DNA of 64,000 nucleotides, from assembly GCF_963855985.1 (NCBI RefSeq), contig NC_087104.1, forward strand, positions 14,260,001 to 14,324,000, read 5' to 3'. Under the pieces are notes generated by a model. The model was not told the origin of the DNA and searched no databases. It saw only the letters and a program-made list of their open reading frames with translations. Each line of letters begins with the position of its first letter. Position 1 is the stretch's first letter. Of this stretch, positions 33,182 to 44,235 are shown piece by piece. The translations under genes and the position numbers were made by a program. This DNA comes from Ostrinia nubilalis (Eukaryota; Arthropoda; Insecta; Lepidoptera; Crambidae).

Positions 33182-35370
33182 GGCGTATGACTAAGATTTA
33201 TCTACTTTCCATGTAAACTAGTCTCGATTAGGATCTGATAACGACATCTAATAATTAAGCTCGGGTCTGTTTTTGTCAAAGCTGATGTTAGTCAAGATTT
33301 ATAATGATTAGGACATTCATATACAATTATACTGTCATGAACTCTGTGACTCACTGCTTGCTTTAACTTTAAATAAATGCAATGTTAAAGGTAACCTCAA
33401 AATACTTAGGCAAACAAAACGAAGGTATAATTACTACAAAGTAAATATTAATTGTAGGTAAAAAAAAGTTCATTAAAATCTCGAAATTAGGTATAAACTT
33501 TCGTCTTCAATTTCAGGCAATTTAATCTCATGGAAATCTTAGATATTGTCTAAAAGTTACAAGAAGAGTAAAAATGTAAATACCTATACAGAATAATAGT
33601 GCACAGACTTTACCGCATGTGGGTAACCTACCTATTCTGCAATATTATATCTTGTGACTTCTTAACACACAATCTTGTAGGTAATTAATAAGAAAACCAG
33701 TAAGCACCTTATGTTTCATAATAAACCACATACATGTAGCTGAGCGTCACCATAATCTTTCTTTAAAAATAAAAATATTTCATAACTGAATCATAAGTAC
33801 AATTTCATTTTTTTGTTTAATTTGCTGATTGATCGTTAATTTAACTGCAATTACAGCTGAACAACGACCACAGTGTGTTCAGTGTCACTATCTATAAGCA
33901 TTTCTATTGATTTCTTGCGAAAATTTTCCACTTTGGCCTGCATGTAGCGGTTCTAAATACATTCAGGTTCCAGCCTTCGGTAGGTGGAATAATGAATGTG
34001 TTTAACAATTATGAACATTACCGCGAATTACTGATTTAATTACTTTGTGTCCTATTTACATTGCTATTTATTTATTTAAACACATAGCTTTGCCCACAAA
34101 ATGAATTTATTTAAAATACAGCACCTATATTTTAACTACATAAGACCCCACAATGTTACCTTGACCACAGAATAGTAATAAGTACTACGTACAGAAGTTT
34201 TACTTCGCGAAGGTATTTAAAAAAATATATGCTCAATTTCATTAACAATATGGTGTAATTTAGCCTGTCTCAAGAGTCAAGCACCATTTTGTTGACAAAC
34301 GTCAGTGATTGGCGTGGATCGGCACTGCGCCGAAGCTATAGGGCTGACTTCGGTAAAATGATGTGACGTGCGGTGCCAAACTGCAGAAAATGGCGGAGGA
34401 AATACATGATTTAGCATGAATTATCATGAATAATATTAACTACTTATTTACCTCTCAGTGTCTTGAGGCAACTTAAAAAAGTACATTCTGTGTTTTTATT
34501 AAAATACTGCACAGTACTTAGTACACCATTATCTTTATTTTCTTCCATCATACACAAGAATACGCGTGCGTGAGTCAATGTTCGCTCGTATGTGAGGCCT
34601 TGTCGAATAGTATCCTGTAGGTGGGCCATCGTGCGTGTTTTGTTTTCGATGTAAACTCGAGGAGATGAACAGGCCTGCCTTGACATGCTGTCGTCTCTAC
34701 CTACAATGGTTGCAGAATTGCACTTATTCCATTACTATAAATAATACCGTTTCAATTAAAATAGAGAAACACGGGTCTTAACGCGACTTTTTTAAGACTT
34801 CACTCACAGCTTGAAGTTTCGGCTGTACAATTCATAATTACCTACTACTAGACAAAATTTTAACTCTCTAGACTCAATATTTCTGAAATTGATGCACTTC
34901 CATCTACTTTAAAATGCTTAGTCCTTGTTATATGGATTTCAAAAAGATATAATTTAAGTATAGACCTTTAAAATCTATAACAAGAAAAAAAAACCTACTA
35001 AACTGCATGTACAATTTACAACTGTGCACTAAAAGCACTGCTGCAAAATATACTTGTTACTACCAAAAATTTCCTCCCCAAACATTATTATGTTAACAAA
35101 GGGCGCTCGGCTTTCTAAAGCCAGAGCCGAGCCAACAAAATAATAATCAATATGCAAAAATACGTAATGGAATCACTCAATCGAACTAATGCACCGCTGA
35201 ATAGAATAGTGATTTATTACACTCCGAATAAGAAAAATGACTATAAATAGAGCGATGTTACAGGTCACGACACGACTACGACTTTTACGACGATATAAAT
35301 GGTCTAGGATACATTGATTACAATATGTATACTTTAAAAACTGTAAACCCTTGAAAAAGATGCTGACAAC
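33182..35370. other. AT-rich DNA, no gene recognised
   Basis: Only short frames without domains (34444-34686 and 35173-35406, both minus). A small GC-rich hairpin (GGGCGCTCGGCTTTC against CCAGAGCCGAGCC) lies at 35101-35134. Confidence 0.4.
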
Positions 35371-35507
35371 AGTGCCTGAGTTTCTTGCGCTGCTTCTTCT
35401 GAGCACTGGCCCATTTACTGTCCCGAAGCAGTGGTAGGGTTAATACTGGGACGTGTAAAAGTGCTTTTTAAAAGCCTACTTGCAAAAATACAATGAGTTT
35501 TTATGAG
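35371..35507 (+). repeat. CTGAGTTTCTTGCGCTGC repeat, copy 2
   Basis: TGAGTTTCTTGCGCTGCTTC, GAGCACTGGCCCATTTACTG and GGGACGTGTAAAAGTGC, ending TACAATGAGTTTTTATGAG. The most complete of the three copies. Confidence 0.6.
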
Positions 35508-36122
35508 TTAAGCAATGCAAAGTAGCCAAGAAATCTTTACATGTACCTACTCTGTACATAACTTATTTGTGAAAATCTTTTTTTTTAAAGCTTATCATAT
35601 ATTATTATTTCATGTTATTATTTTTCTTCTTCACTGTGCCATCATGAGCCCTGACATGATTGTATTGTATTCTATCATTCAATTTACAGTTCAATCAAAC
35701 CTGCCATAGTGTTTCCTAATCCAAAATATCCTTATGTCAAAATTGTATAATAGTGTTAATTTGTATCAAGCCAAACACTGTATTATTAAGTAATTTTAAC
35801 AGGAGCTTTTTTGCAATAAAACTATACAGTTTGATGTGGTAAAAATATCACTTTTTCAGGTGAAAGTCGTGCCCTGTAAATGGTTCTTTCATAAAAAGTC
35901 TCTTTAGCGGATTGTGGGCACCGTGGCTTTTTGCCTGATTCAGATTTATGCCTGCCACGATAATGAACTAGTAATATTTCGAGATTGCTGATATTGATAG
36001 ATGGATATCTTAGCTATAACGTTAAAGCTTTTATAGATTTCGAGATATCTCCTTAAGTAATGTCTGAAAATGTACGTTTAATTTGATTACCGTTGTAATT
36101 TTGCACCATGATTATTGGCGAA

Positions 36123-36172
36123 TTCATCATCATCATCATCGTTTCAGCCATAAGACGACCACTGCAGAACAT
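36123..36172 (-). repeat. RTE-like LINE tail, about 50 bp
   Basis: (CAT)n followed by GTTTCAGCCATAAGACGACC and ACTGCAGAACATTGAC. Only the extreme 3' end is present. Confidence 0.55.
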
Positions 36173-36356
36173 TGACGAATTAACTTACAAAATTAATCCT
36201 ATTTAGCTAGGCCATGTATTTAATTAAATCGTTTTTCTAAGCATCACTGGAGCTTTATTTCTAGACTGAGTAGACTAGACTGAGTAGATGAACTTGGCTT
36301 AATGAAAGACTTTTATAGGTTTTAAAATATTTAAGTTATCGTAGGAATCCGTACTA

Positions 36357-36590
36357 ATATTATAAATTCAGAAAGTAATAAGTTTAACTTTGTCTTTCTA
36401 TCCTTTTAACGCTTAAACCACTGAACCTATTTAAATGAAATTAAGTATAGGTACTAGAGATAGTTTGAGTCCCATTGAAAGACATAGGATAGTTAATGTC
36501 CCAGCTTTCAAAACCGGAGCACACGCTTGATAAAGTCGTTCTATGACAAACTCAAACTCCCGCAGGTGAAGCGCCAAGCGGGCAATAATA
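36357..36590 (+). repeat. TAATATTATAAAT-CTGT repeat, diverged copy
   Basis: Aligns with the next copy (36618-36840) in every segment: ACTAATATTATAAATTCAGA, TTAAACCACTGAACC, GATAGTTTGAGTCCC, ACATAGGATAGTTAATGTCC. It is older and has lost the CTGT run. Confidence 0.6.
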
Positions 36591-36617
36591 AGGAAGCTAT
36601 AAATCTATATCTATACT

Positions 36618-36840
36618 AATATTATAAATGCGAAAGTAACTCTGTCTGTCTGTCTGTCTTTCTTTCATGCCTAAACCACTGAAGCGATTTCGATGAAATT
36701 TGGCATAGAGATAGTTTGGGTCCCGGGAAAGGACATAGGATAGTTTTTATCCCTGCTTTTGAAACAGGGACGCGCGCGATAAAGTTTTTCTGTGACAGAC
36801 AAAATTTCACGCGGGCGAAGCCGCGGGCGGAAAGCTAGTA
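36618..36840 (+). repeat. TAATATTATAAAT-CTGT repeat
   Basis: Starts ACTAATATTATAAATGCGAA, has a (CTGT)n run, CGATTTCGATGAAATTTGGC, AGGATAGTTTTTATCCC, GCGCGATAAAGTTTTTC, and ends GCGAAGCCGCGGGCGGAAAG then CTAGTA. A dispersed repeat very common in Lepidoptera, probably a non-LTR element end; the internal frames are not genes. Confidence 0.75.
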
Positions 36841-38100
36841 AACAATAAAATATAAAACAATATAAACTTTTCTCACATTTTCTTTTTCATTTTCAATGTC
36901 AACATTAGAAAGCAGTTCACTGAATTACCATTTACATCAAAAATATTGGCTTGTAACTCATAACACCTCCTTACTACCTCCATAAGTATAGCTCTAACCG
37001 CATACAGCAGATTTATTACGCCATTAAGATCACTATGGTAGATTGACACGAGAATTCGTAACAAAAATACTTTTTTCATATATTTCCAACGAGTTTGGTT
37101 CAATTTTGAACCTTATGTTGTTGAGTTAAAGGTGATGTGTAGATGCTATTGGATAATGGGAAGTTGGTCGTATTAACAACTCAATATTTTTTTAAATTAA
37201 CTTGTCACAGTGTTGTATAAAGAACGGTAGGTTATGTTCTTATGCTCGTACATATTTTGGTATGAAAATTTAGAAAATTTATTTTTGGCTATCATGTATT
37301 GTGTGCCTGTATAGTTTATTTATATTATTTTTAGTTTCAACCACGTTTCAACCGGGAAAATATTTTTAAGCGTCGACAGCGCTTTAATAAATTGGACGTA
37401 GGATTGTGAGTTGATAGGAAGGAAAATTTTCTAATGCAATAATGGATTCAACCAAAAGTAATAAGAAACATGTTCTCCGTGATAGTTCAATTATCATATT
37501 ATCTCGTAATAAATAATAAATAAGATACCTACCACTGTCCTAAACGAGGAAAATTAATTTTATTAAATAATTAGGCATTTTCCATGGATTGTTATGCCTT
37601 TTTGATAAAAAAAATCTAAATGTAGTTACGTGACAAAAAAGTAAAATAAAAATATCCTAAATTGATTCAAATCCGACCATAACCGTGTTGTAGGTACCTA
37701 CAAATATTACATACATACTTTTACAATGCAAATAGACATTACATCTTTCTTACAACCAATTTTAGTATTGAGTGGTAACCGAACCCGCTAGCGACCTCAA
37801 ATTTACTCTATCCTACCTATTTATAAGTTTCAACTAGCACTACCGCACTACATTTGCACTGTGGCCGAAAACTAAGCCTATTGCGTGCGTTTGCGCAAGG
37901 CGATTGTAGCGAAACAATAGTGCGCCCAATGTTAAGGTTACGCGCGATTGTTTGTAAATTCGGACGATGGGCCGATAGTAGTATAAAGCTTCATGGCCGG
38001 ACTAATCTCATCTCGCCTCGATGGGTGTTTGCTCAACTGTGGACATGATAGTAATGTTTGTAGGTGATCTTTACTGTCGTATAAAAAAAATAGCAATCTA
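36841..38100. other. no recognised feature
   Basis: AT-rich except for a CpG-richer patch at 37850-38045 (TTGCGTGCGTTTGCGCAAGG). The 64-codon frame there has no domain. A promoter-like role cannot be judged from sequence alone. Confidence 0.35.
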
Positions 38101-38206
38101 TATAGGTATATAAAAACTCAAAGGTGACTGACTGACTGACAAAGTAATCTATCAACGCACAGCCCAAACCACTGGACGTTATGACGTAGGCATCCGCTGA
38201 GAAAGG

Positions 38207-38300
38207 ATTTTTTTTTTAATCCACAACGAGGAAGCTCTTGGCCTGTATCTCACCTGATGGTAAGTGATGATCAGGCCGAAGGTGGAAGCGAAACTTCACC
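38207..38300 (-). repeat. SINE 3' fragment inserted in another repeat
   Basis: AATCCACAACGAGGAAGCTC to GATCAGGCCGAAGGTGGAAG, i.e. the last ~90 bp of the SINE, reversed, preceded by a T-run (its A-tail). Sequence on both sides (CCACTGGACGTTATGACG and GGGATCCACGCGTACGAAG) looks like one older repeat interrupted by it. Confidence 0.65.
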
Positions 38301-38344
38301 CCTTAGGGGGTAAAACGGGATCCACGCGTACGAAGTCGCGGGCG

Positions 38345-38515
38345 GTCGCTAGTTTGTAAATAAAAATTACTAATAATCCCGTTAACTTGTGGTAAGCTAC
38401 GAGTAATATGCTTGTGTTAGGAATGAGTTCACCACAATAGTAGCGGTAGCAGGGGATCGAACCCGCGTTCCTCAGATCACGAGACACCTTCTTCACCGTT
38501 CGGCTGTCGTCGCTT
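38345..38515 (-). repeat. second tRNA-derived SINE family
   Basis: On the minus strand: GCCGAACGGTGAAGAAGGTG, TCTCGTGATCTGAGG, ACGCGGGTTCGATCCCCTGC (a strong B box) and CTACTATTGTGGTGAACTC. The head is tRNA-like and differs from the SINE at 52003. Confidence 0.6.
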
Positions 38516-39297
38516 TGTACTTGTAATGGTCAATGTATTAATTTCTTCTGTCTAACATGATGATTAATTATTTATCTTTATATAATTTTTTGCCAGGCAT
38601 TTTATATTTGAAGTGACACAGTGCAAAATAAACGTCAACCTTTATTCACTGCCCTCTCTACTTTTCTATTTGACCCAAAGTTTAACTAGAAGAGAATGCC
38701 AGTACGTCATAAAGTTTTGTCTTTTTAAATAATACACAAAATCTCTACCATTTATAAGTAAGATAGGATTAAGAAATGAACTTAAATATATATTTTTTAC
38801 GGTTTTTTGGAACCATACAGAAGACAGTACCCGTGAATGTACCGATGTCGGTAGTTCACTATATAATTTTAATAAATTACATGGTTTTCATTACTATCTC
38901 TACAGTTAAATTACATTAACAACCGCGTATTTCATAATGAGGACTCGTTTAAATAAAGCAAAGGCAATGCAAAGACATATTAAAATTGAAAAATAAATAC
39001 ACAAAGCTTGCAAAAGCAAGATATAATAAGATCCTTGTGTAAAACTAACCAGTCGTGACTCGCAGCTTTCGCCTGGATAGGGATGGGAAATGAACTATCG
39101 ATAATTATTACCTAGATATTTTTATCGATGCAGACACACTGTAAGTGAGTAAAAACTAGATTTTCTGGTTCAATTGGAAACTTTCGACCGAAAAGGTAGA
39201 TCAATTTATGTAACACGTTTTGTATGTTATCCCTAAAAAAAAAATTAATAGTAAATGGAATAAAAATATTGCACCACATCGTTATAATGATAGTATA

Positions 39298-40010
39298 GCC
39301 CGACCAGGAACATAAAAACCCTCGCCATGTTGCGGAAAACTAATGGTACTAATTTCTTTTAATGGCAACAGTAACTGAAAACTTCATCGACATGTCATCT
39401 TGCATGTCAATAAATTGCTGTCAAAGTGTAAACAAACTTTATTTTAAATGTGTGCAATTGATTTTGTGAATTAAATTGCTAAAAACTTTTTATAGTCGTG
39501 AAAGAAAAGTGGTTCACAATGTGTTAAAGTATTTGTTGAAGAGAAATACCTACTAAGGGTTCGAACAATATTTTCATTGAATAATGTTTCCGACAAAGGT
39601 TGTCAAATTGACTGACATGTTTAGCGTGTAGTACAGACCACTATGAAAATTAGCTGTGGTTTGTTTCAACTACCTATTTTAAAGTTTTTTGTCACTTGTA
39701 AGTGTTGAATTTTCTGGAATAATTGGGAAAGAAGTAAGTACCGAGTTTGAAGCGTTCATGAGCAGACATTGCAGTTGAATTATCAAGTTCTGAATTTGAT
39801 TATTGATGAATAATAAAATAAATCCTACTAGCTCGATTGATGGTTTTTTCGTTAATTTATGAAAATATCAAATTAGCCCGTAATCCTGAATCCTGATACA
39901 TAAAGTTAGCCTATTAATTTAACACAGGTACGACTGTACTCAGATGCAATTGCACTATCAAATGCAATTGACGCGCCTCTATGCCAGGGTTTTTATGTTC
40001 CTGGTCAGGC
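39298..40010. mobile_element. MITE with GACCAGGAACATAAAAACCC inverted ends
   Basis: Left end GCCCGACCAGGAACATAAAA then ACCCTCGCCATG; right end CATGTTCC-type complement, seen as CCAGGGTTTTTATGTTCCTG then GTCAGGC. TATA borders both sides, giving TA or TATA as duplication. 713 bp, no open frame of note. Confidence 0.65.
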
Positions 40011-40429
40011 TATAACGAATTCTATTAATAAAATAGATGTCTTGATTACACAAATAAAAAATTAAAAAGAAACAAAATAAATTAAATACTTTACAATACG
40101 TTACTTCGTGCTGAATCTTTCTTTTTTAAATCTACTCTTTAATCCAGTCATTTGGTAGTTTTACCTGGAATGTTTTCCGGGAGTGATGAAAATAGGTATT
40201 TCTATAGACTTCAATGTGCTCTTTACGAATTTCAACTTTGCGACCTTGTATGGTTGCCGCTCGCGCCGCCATATTGGAAAAATGCTGCCTAGTAGCAGTT
40301 TTTCTTAAATGTTTCCTTTCGGATTAATTTCATGACAAAACATGCTTAGAGAGACTAAAACTAGAAAAAAATTCCTATTTTTTATGTCTACATAACCTTT
40401 TTGTGAAATCAATAGTTTAGGCGTAGGAG

Positions 40430-40539
40430 TGCCAACAAGCCCTACCACCAACAAACCCGAACAAAAGTAACTGCTCCCACTGGGAATCGAACCCTGGACC
40501 TCTGTGTCTAAAGACTTACCACTAGACCACAGAGGCGGT
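40430..40539 (-). repeat. SINE tRNA-like head, isolated
   Basis: On the minus strand: CCGCCTCTGTGGTCTAGTGG, then GGTTCGATTCCCAGTGGG, TGTTGGTGGTAGGGCTTGT. Matches the first ~110 bp of the full SINE at 52003; the body is missing. Confidence 0.7.
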
Positions 40540-41338
40540 AAAGTTCTAGGTAAAGCCATTTTTTTGAACCAAATGACTGGACTACTTTTCGTTAAACTAA
40601 TACAACACGTATGTTCCTAATATGAAAATCGTTCTGCCAAATGCACATCACTAAAGCACCTCGGGCTATCAAATCGTATCCACAACTACCATAGCTCGTA
40701 GAGGCCTGTCACTTAATGCAATTCATTGTACGAAGACCCTAACCTTCCCACTATAACCTGATCCCCCATCCCCCCTTCAATCCATACACCACACGTACTT
40801 ATCCACGAAAGTTCATACGACTCTAGAGTTCTTAATAAACTGGACGTCAAATCGCCTGCATACATTGGTCCACACAAGCTAGAGCTCCTTGGAATTGCTT
40901 AGTTAGAACTAAATCAGGATTTTGAGAGGGTTCTGCAAGGAGTGTAGGGGTCTAATGGATTGGTCATGTCAGTCGAAGCCTGCACAGTAAGTTTCTTGGG
41001 TTGAAAGGATTGAGAATAAGGATTTTTTACAATTATTATTTAATTATCATTTACAAAAGAACAAAAGCTTTTAATATCTATTTTATAAAATGAATCTAAA
41101 ATAATTACTCGATTAAACTTAAAAACACTTCAACCCAATTTACTTACATAAAGTAAATTAAAGGTCGAGGGTTCATTTTGCTGACAAAACAATAGTTTTT
41201 TTAGTAGGTAGTTCTTATTAGTTTGAGATGTTGTTATGATTAATTAGGTATATCTCAAACAACAACCGCTCAGACCTTTCCTGAATTCACAAAAGAAATA
41301 AATTATCAAAAACCTTAAAAGATATTCGATTGTTTATT
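40540..41338. other. no recognised feature
   Basis: No open frame, splice site pair or inverted repeat stands out before the piggyBac-like relic begins. Confidence 0.35.
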
Positions 41339-41769
41339 TTAACCCTTAACTGGTATCGTAAATTGGACATACGTAACTGGTATCGTGGGGGCCGTGCGGC
41401 CCCCATACTATGTTTGCTTCTAGCAAGCATGTTTTACCTATATACTTGAATAAATGCTCATAAATGATATAATATCAGGCTTTTTCTATGTAATCATTTA
41501 GTTTTTATTGTATTAAATCTTCTTACTTATATACTTCAAGACATTACGTAACAGTAACAACTTTTTACGTAATATTTTTTTAACGTTACAAATATCTATG
41601 AAACCTACGTTTAGAAAGTTATAATCAAAAATATTATTATTTTAATTAATCCATAATAATGTGAACTTAATAATAAATAACGTTTTAATGTAATGTTTAA
41701 TAAAAATAATCAGCATTTTATAAAAATAAAAACATAAATATTATGTTGACAAACATTAGCAGGTGCTGG

Positions 41770-41963
41770 TGGATTTTCAGACCACTTGTATTTATTTTTT
41801 CATAGTAGCTGGATTGACTAGGTCCTACAACATCTTCATTTTCACTCTCTGAAGAAAAAACTAGAAAATCAGAAGCAGTATCCTCATTGTCGACCGAATA
41901 TTGGTTATTGGGTCTTCACAATGACCTATAATTTTATTATCACTATATCCTTCTTCTGACATG
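41770..41963 (-). pseudogene. piggyBac transposase N-terminal remnant
   Basis: Minus-strand pieces in successive frames: MSEEGYSDNKIIGHCED, then VDNEDTASDFLVFSSESE and NEDVVGPSQSSYYEK, then KYKWSENPPAPA. An acidic leader followed by KWS.NPP is the usual start of piggyBac transposases. At least two frame shifts are present and the catalytic core is gone. Confidence 0.6.
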
Positions 41964-42103
41964 CTACTAATCACTAATTTGGAATCAAAAACTTCGTTTT
42001 AGGTATCTTCTATTGTTTTATCACTAATAAGCCAGCAATACTGCAAAAAAACAAAATACAAATAAAAATTGCCATGAAAAAAAAAACTAACGTAATTGGT
42101 ATT

Positions 42104-42108
42104 GTGGG
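42104..42108. repeat. Gypsy target-site duplication, left
   Basis: GTGGG, repeated at 46548-46552. Five bases is the usual duplication length for Ty3/Gypsy integration. Confidence 0.85.
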
Positions 42109-42291
42109 TGTTATATATGAATAAAAAGAGTATTCTTGGTACTTTCAGTTTATTTCTAAAGCACACGTAATACAGGCAGACATTGCCCAAGAGGAAGAGA
42201 GTGATGAATCCACAGACAATATAAAGTTATGGTCTAATACCAAAGATATCATAAAGCATCAAAGATATCATAAAGTATCGAGTATACAACA
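42109..42291 (-). repeat. 3' LTR of the Gypsy element
   Basis: 183 bp, identical to 46365-46547. The polypurine tract lies immediately beside it at 42292-42302 (minus strand AGAGCGGGGGA). Confidence 0.92.
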
Positions 42292-42327
42292 TCCCCCGCT
42301 CTAACATAAAATTTAAGTTACACAGAA

Positions 42328-44208
42328 TTACACAAAATCTTTAAAACGTTGGGGTTTTCTAATTTGCCTGCCAGATCTAGTGGTATAATAGTTAGAACTT
42401 ATATTAGGTACACTATCAGAAGTTACATTATTTTCAAACTGTAATTTTTGTTCATTTCTATCACATTTTACATCATAGTCATCCAAAAAATTATCTGTTT
42501 TAATCTTTAGTTTATTTGTACTTTTATTTATATGTTTACTGTTTCTTACTACACAATTACCCTCTGTATTTAATACTTTATATGACCTAGGTCCCACTTT
42601 ACTCATTATTTTCCCTGATTTCCACTCTCTCTCTGGTACATTTTGAATCGTTACATTTTCTCCCATAGCAAAATCATGTTTACATTTAGCAGTTTTATCA
42701 TAGTTAATTTTAGACTTATTTTTAACAATAGACATCTTATCTTGAACATGTTTAGGTATGTTAGGTTTCAAAATATTTTTAGAACAAGGTAAGTTAGTTC
42801 TCAAAAGACGGTTCATTAGTAATTCAGAAGGGCTATACTCCAACCCTGCTACAGGTGTAGTCCTGTAGTGTAACAAACCCAAATGAAAATCAGTGTTTGT
42901 GTCATTACATTTTCTCATAATACCTTTCACTATACCTACAGCCTTCTCTGCCATTCCATTCGACTGAGGATATCTAGGACTTGAATTTATTAACTTTATC
43001 TCCCATTCATTTGCAAACTCTCCAAATTTGTAACTATTAAAAGGCATATTATCACTCATAACATACTTAGGTATACCATGCATTCCAAAAATTTGTTTAC
43101 ACTTTTGAATAACTTCTTCTGCAGTTTTACTTTTTAACAATTTAACTTCTATCCATTTAGAGTAGTAATCTATTAAAACAAGATAATCTTTAGTTCCAAA
43201 ATGACAAATATCCATAGCTACTTTCATAAACGGAAGTTCTGGAATTTCATGTGACATGAGTGGTTCTTTAGTATTCGAGTTTCTATATTTTTCACAAGTA
43301 GTACAATTTAACACAAACGTCTCGATGTCACATGACATTCCAGGCCAGTACATTACTTTCCTGCCTCTCAATTTACATTTAACAACTCCTGCATGACCTT
43401 GATGTATGCGACTCAACATTTCATTTCTCATCACTCTAGGTATCATCAATCTATCTTTGTAATATAAAATGTTGTCTTTCACAGTAACATCCTCTTTCAA
43501 TTTAAATATAGTTTTTAACTCCTTGTCCTGAATATTCCTATCACTATTTGGCCATCCTATCTCACACCAAGTCAAAATCTGTTTAAAATTATTGTCAAGT
43601 CCAGTATTGTTTTGCAATTGTTGCAATTTCATGTCCGAAATAGGTAAATCATTGTCAAATCCGTGTATTAAGTCCTGCTCTATAGTATGAACTAATTCAG
43701 TTAAAGTAGGCTCTTCTTTACTATTATTTTGAATAAAATTTCTAGACAAATAGTCAGCTATAAACATTTTTTCTCCAGGTATGTATTTGATAGTGAATTT
43801 ATACTTTAACAATTTGAGTACCATTCTTTGCAATCTTGCTGAAATTTTATTTAAATCTTTATTTATTATGGCCACTAGAGGCTTATGATCTGTCTCAATT
43901 ATAATTTCTCTACCGTAAACAAACTGATGGTACTTTTCCATTGCAGCACAAATAGCAAAAAGTTCTTTTTCTATAGGAGCCCACCTAGTTTGACTTTCAG
44001 TATAACATCTGGAATAAAAAGAAATTGGTTTCCCATCCTGAAGTAAACATGCACCTATTCCTCCTTTAGAACTGTCTGTTTGCAATGTTAATGTTCCTTT
44101 TTTCTTTAAAATAGCTAATGTTGGTGTACAACTTAATTTTTCTTTTATTTCCTTAAATGCTAATGTATGATTGGAATCCCAAATCCATTCACTATTCTTT
44201 TTCAACAA
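42328..44208 (-). CDS. pol: Gypsy pol, RNase H and integrase part
   Basis: 626 codons without a stop. RNase H: LTLQTDSSKGG (Asp ~44), PIEKELFAI (Glu ~81), IIIETDHKPL (Asp ~107), ADYLSR (~152). Integrase zinc-binding HHCC: H~269, H~272, C~302, C~305. Catalytic core: AMDICHFG (Asp ~333), MSDNMPF (Asp ~386), SNGMAEKAV (Glu ~421), followed by a basic C-terminal tail. These act in cDNA synthesis and integration. All key residues are present. The listed first codon is a TTG, so the segment is expressed only if ribosomes shift from the upstream frame; it overlaps that frame by 17 bases. Confidence 0.92.
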   Translation of the reverse strand: MLKKNSEWIWDSNHTLAFKEIKEKLSCTPTLAILKKKGTLTLQTDSSKGGIGACLLQDGKPISFYSRCYTESQTRWAPIEKELFAICAAMEKYHQFVYGREIIIETDHKPLVAIINKDLNKISARLQRMVLKLLKYKFTIKYIPGEKMFIADYLSRNFIQNNSKEEPTLTELVHTIEQDLIHGFDNDLPISDMKLQQLQNNTGLDNNFKQILTWCEIGWPNSDRNIQDKELKTIFKLKEDVTVKDNILYYKDRLMIPRVMRNEMLSRIHQGHAGVVKCKLRGRKVMYWPGMSCDIETFVLNCTTCEKYRNSNTKEPLMSHEIPELPFMKVAMDICHFGTKDYLVLIDYYSKWIEVKLLKSKTAEEVIQKCKQIFGMHGIPKYVMSDNMPFNSYKFGEFANEWEIKLINSSPRYPQSNGMAEKAVGIVKGIMRKCNDTNTDFHLGLLHYRTTPVAGLEYSPSELLMNRLLRTNLPCSKNILKPNIPKHVQDKMSIVKNKSKINYDKTAKCKHDFAMGENVTIQNVPEREWKSGKIMSKVGPRSYKVLNTEGNCVVRNSKHINKSTNKLKIKTDNFLDDYDVKCDRNEQKLQFENNVTSDSVPNISSNYYTTRSGRQIRKPQRFKDFV

Positions 44209-44235
44209 ATTTCTTATCAGTACTTTTTGAGTAAT
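44192..44235 (-). other. one-base frame offset between RT and RNase H
   Basis: The upstream frame loses homology at an A5 run (TACTCAAAAAGTACTG on the minus strand), while the downstream frame is in register from just after it. A single extra A explains the break. It could be a disabling indel or a translational slip site; many Gypsy elements shift between gag and pol, not at this position, so an indel is more likely. Confidence 0.7.

Noticed and set aside
35860..35900. Possible acceptor TATCACTTTTTCAG on the plus strand as next host exon
   Set aside because: In the required phase the reading frame meets a stop after one codon and there is no good donor downstream.
36622..36810. Minus-strand open frame in the CTGT repeat (also 55607-55828)
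   Set aside because: The two frames resemble each other only because both lie in copies of the same dispersed non-coding repeat.
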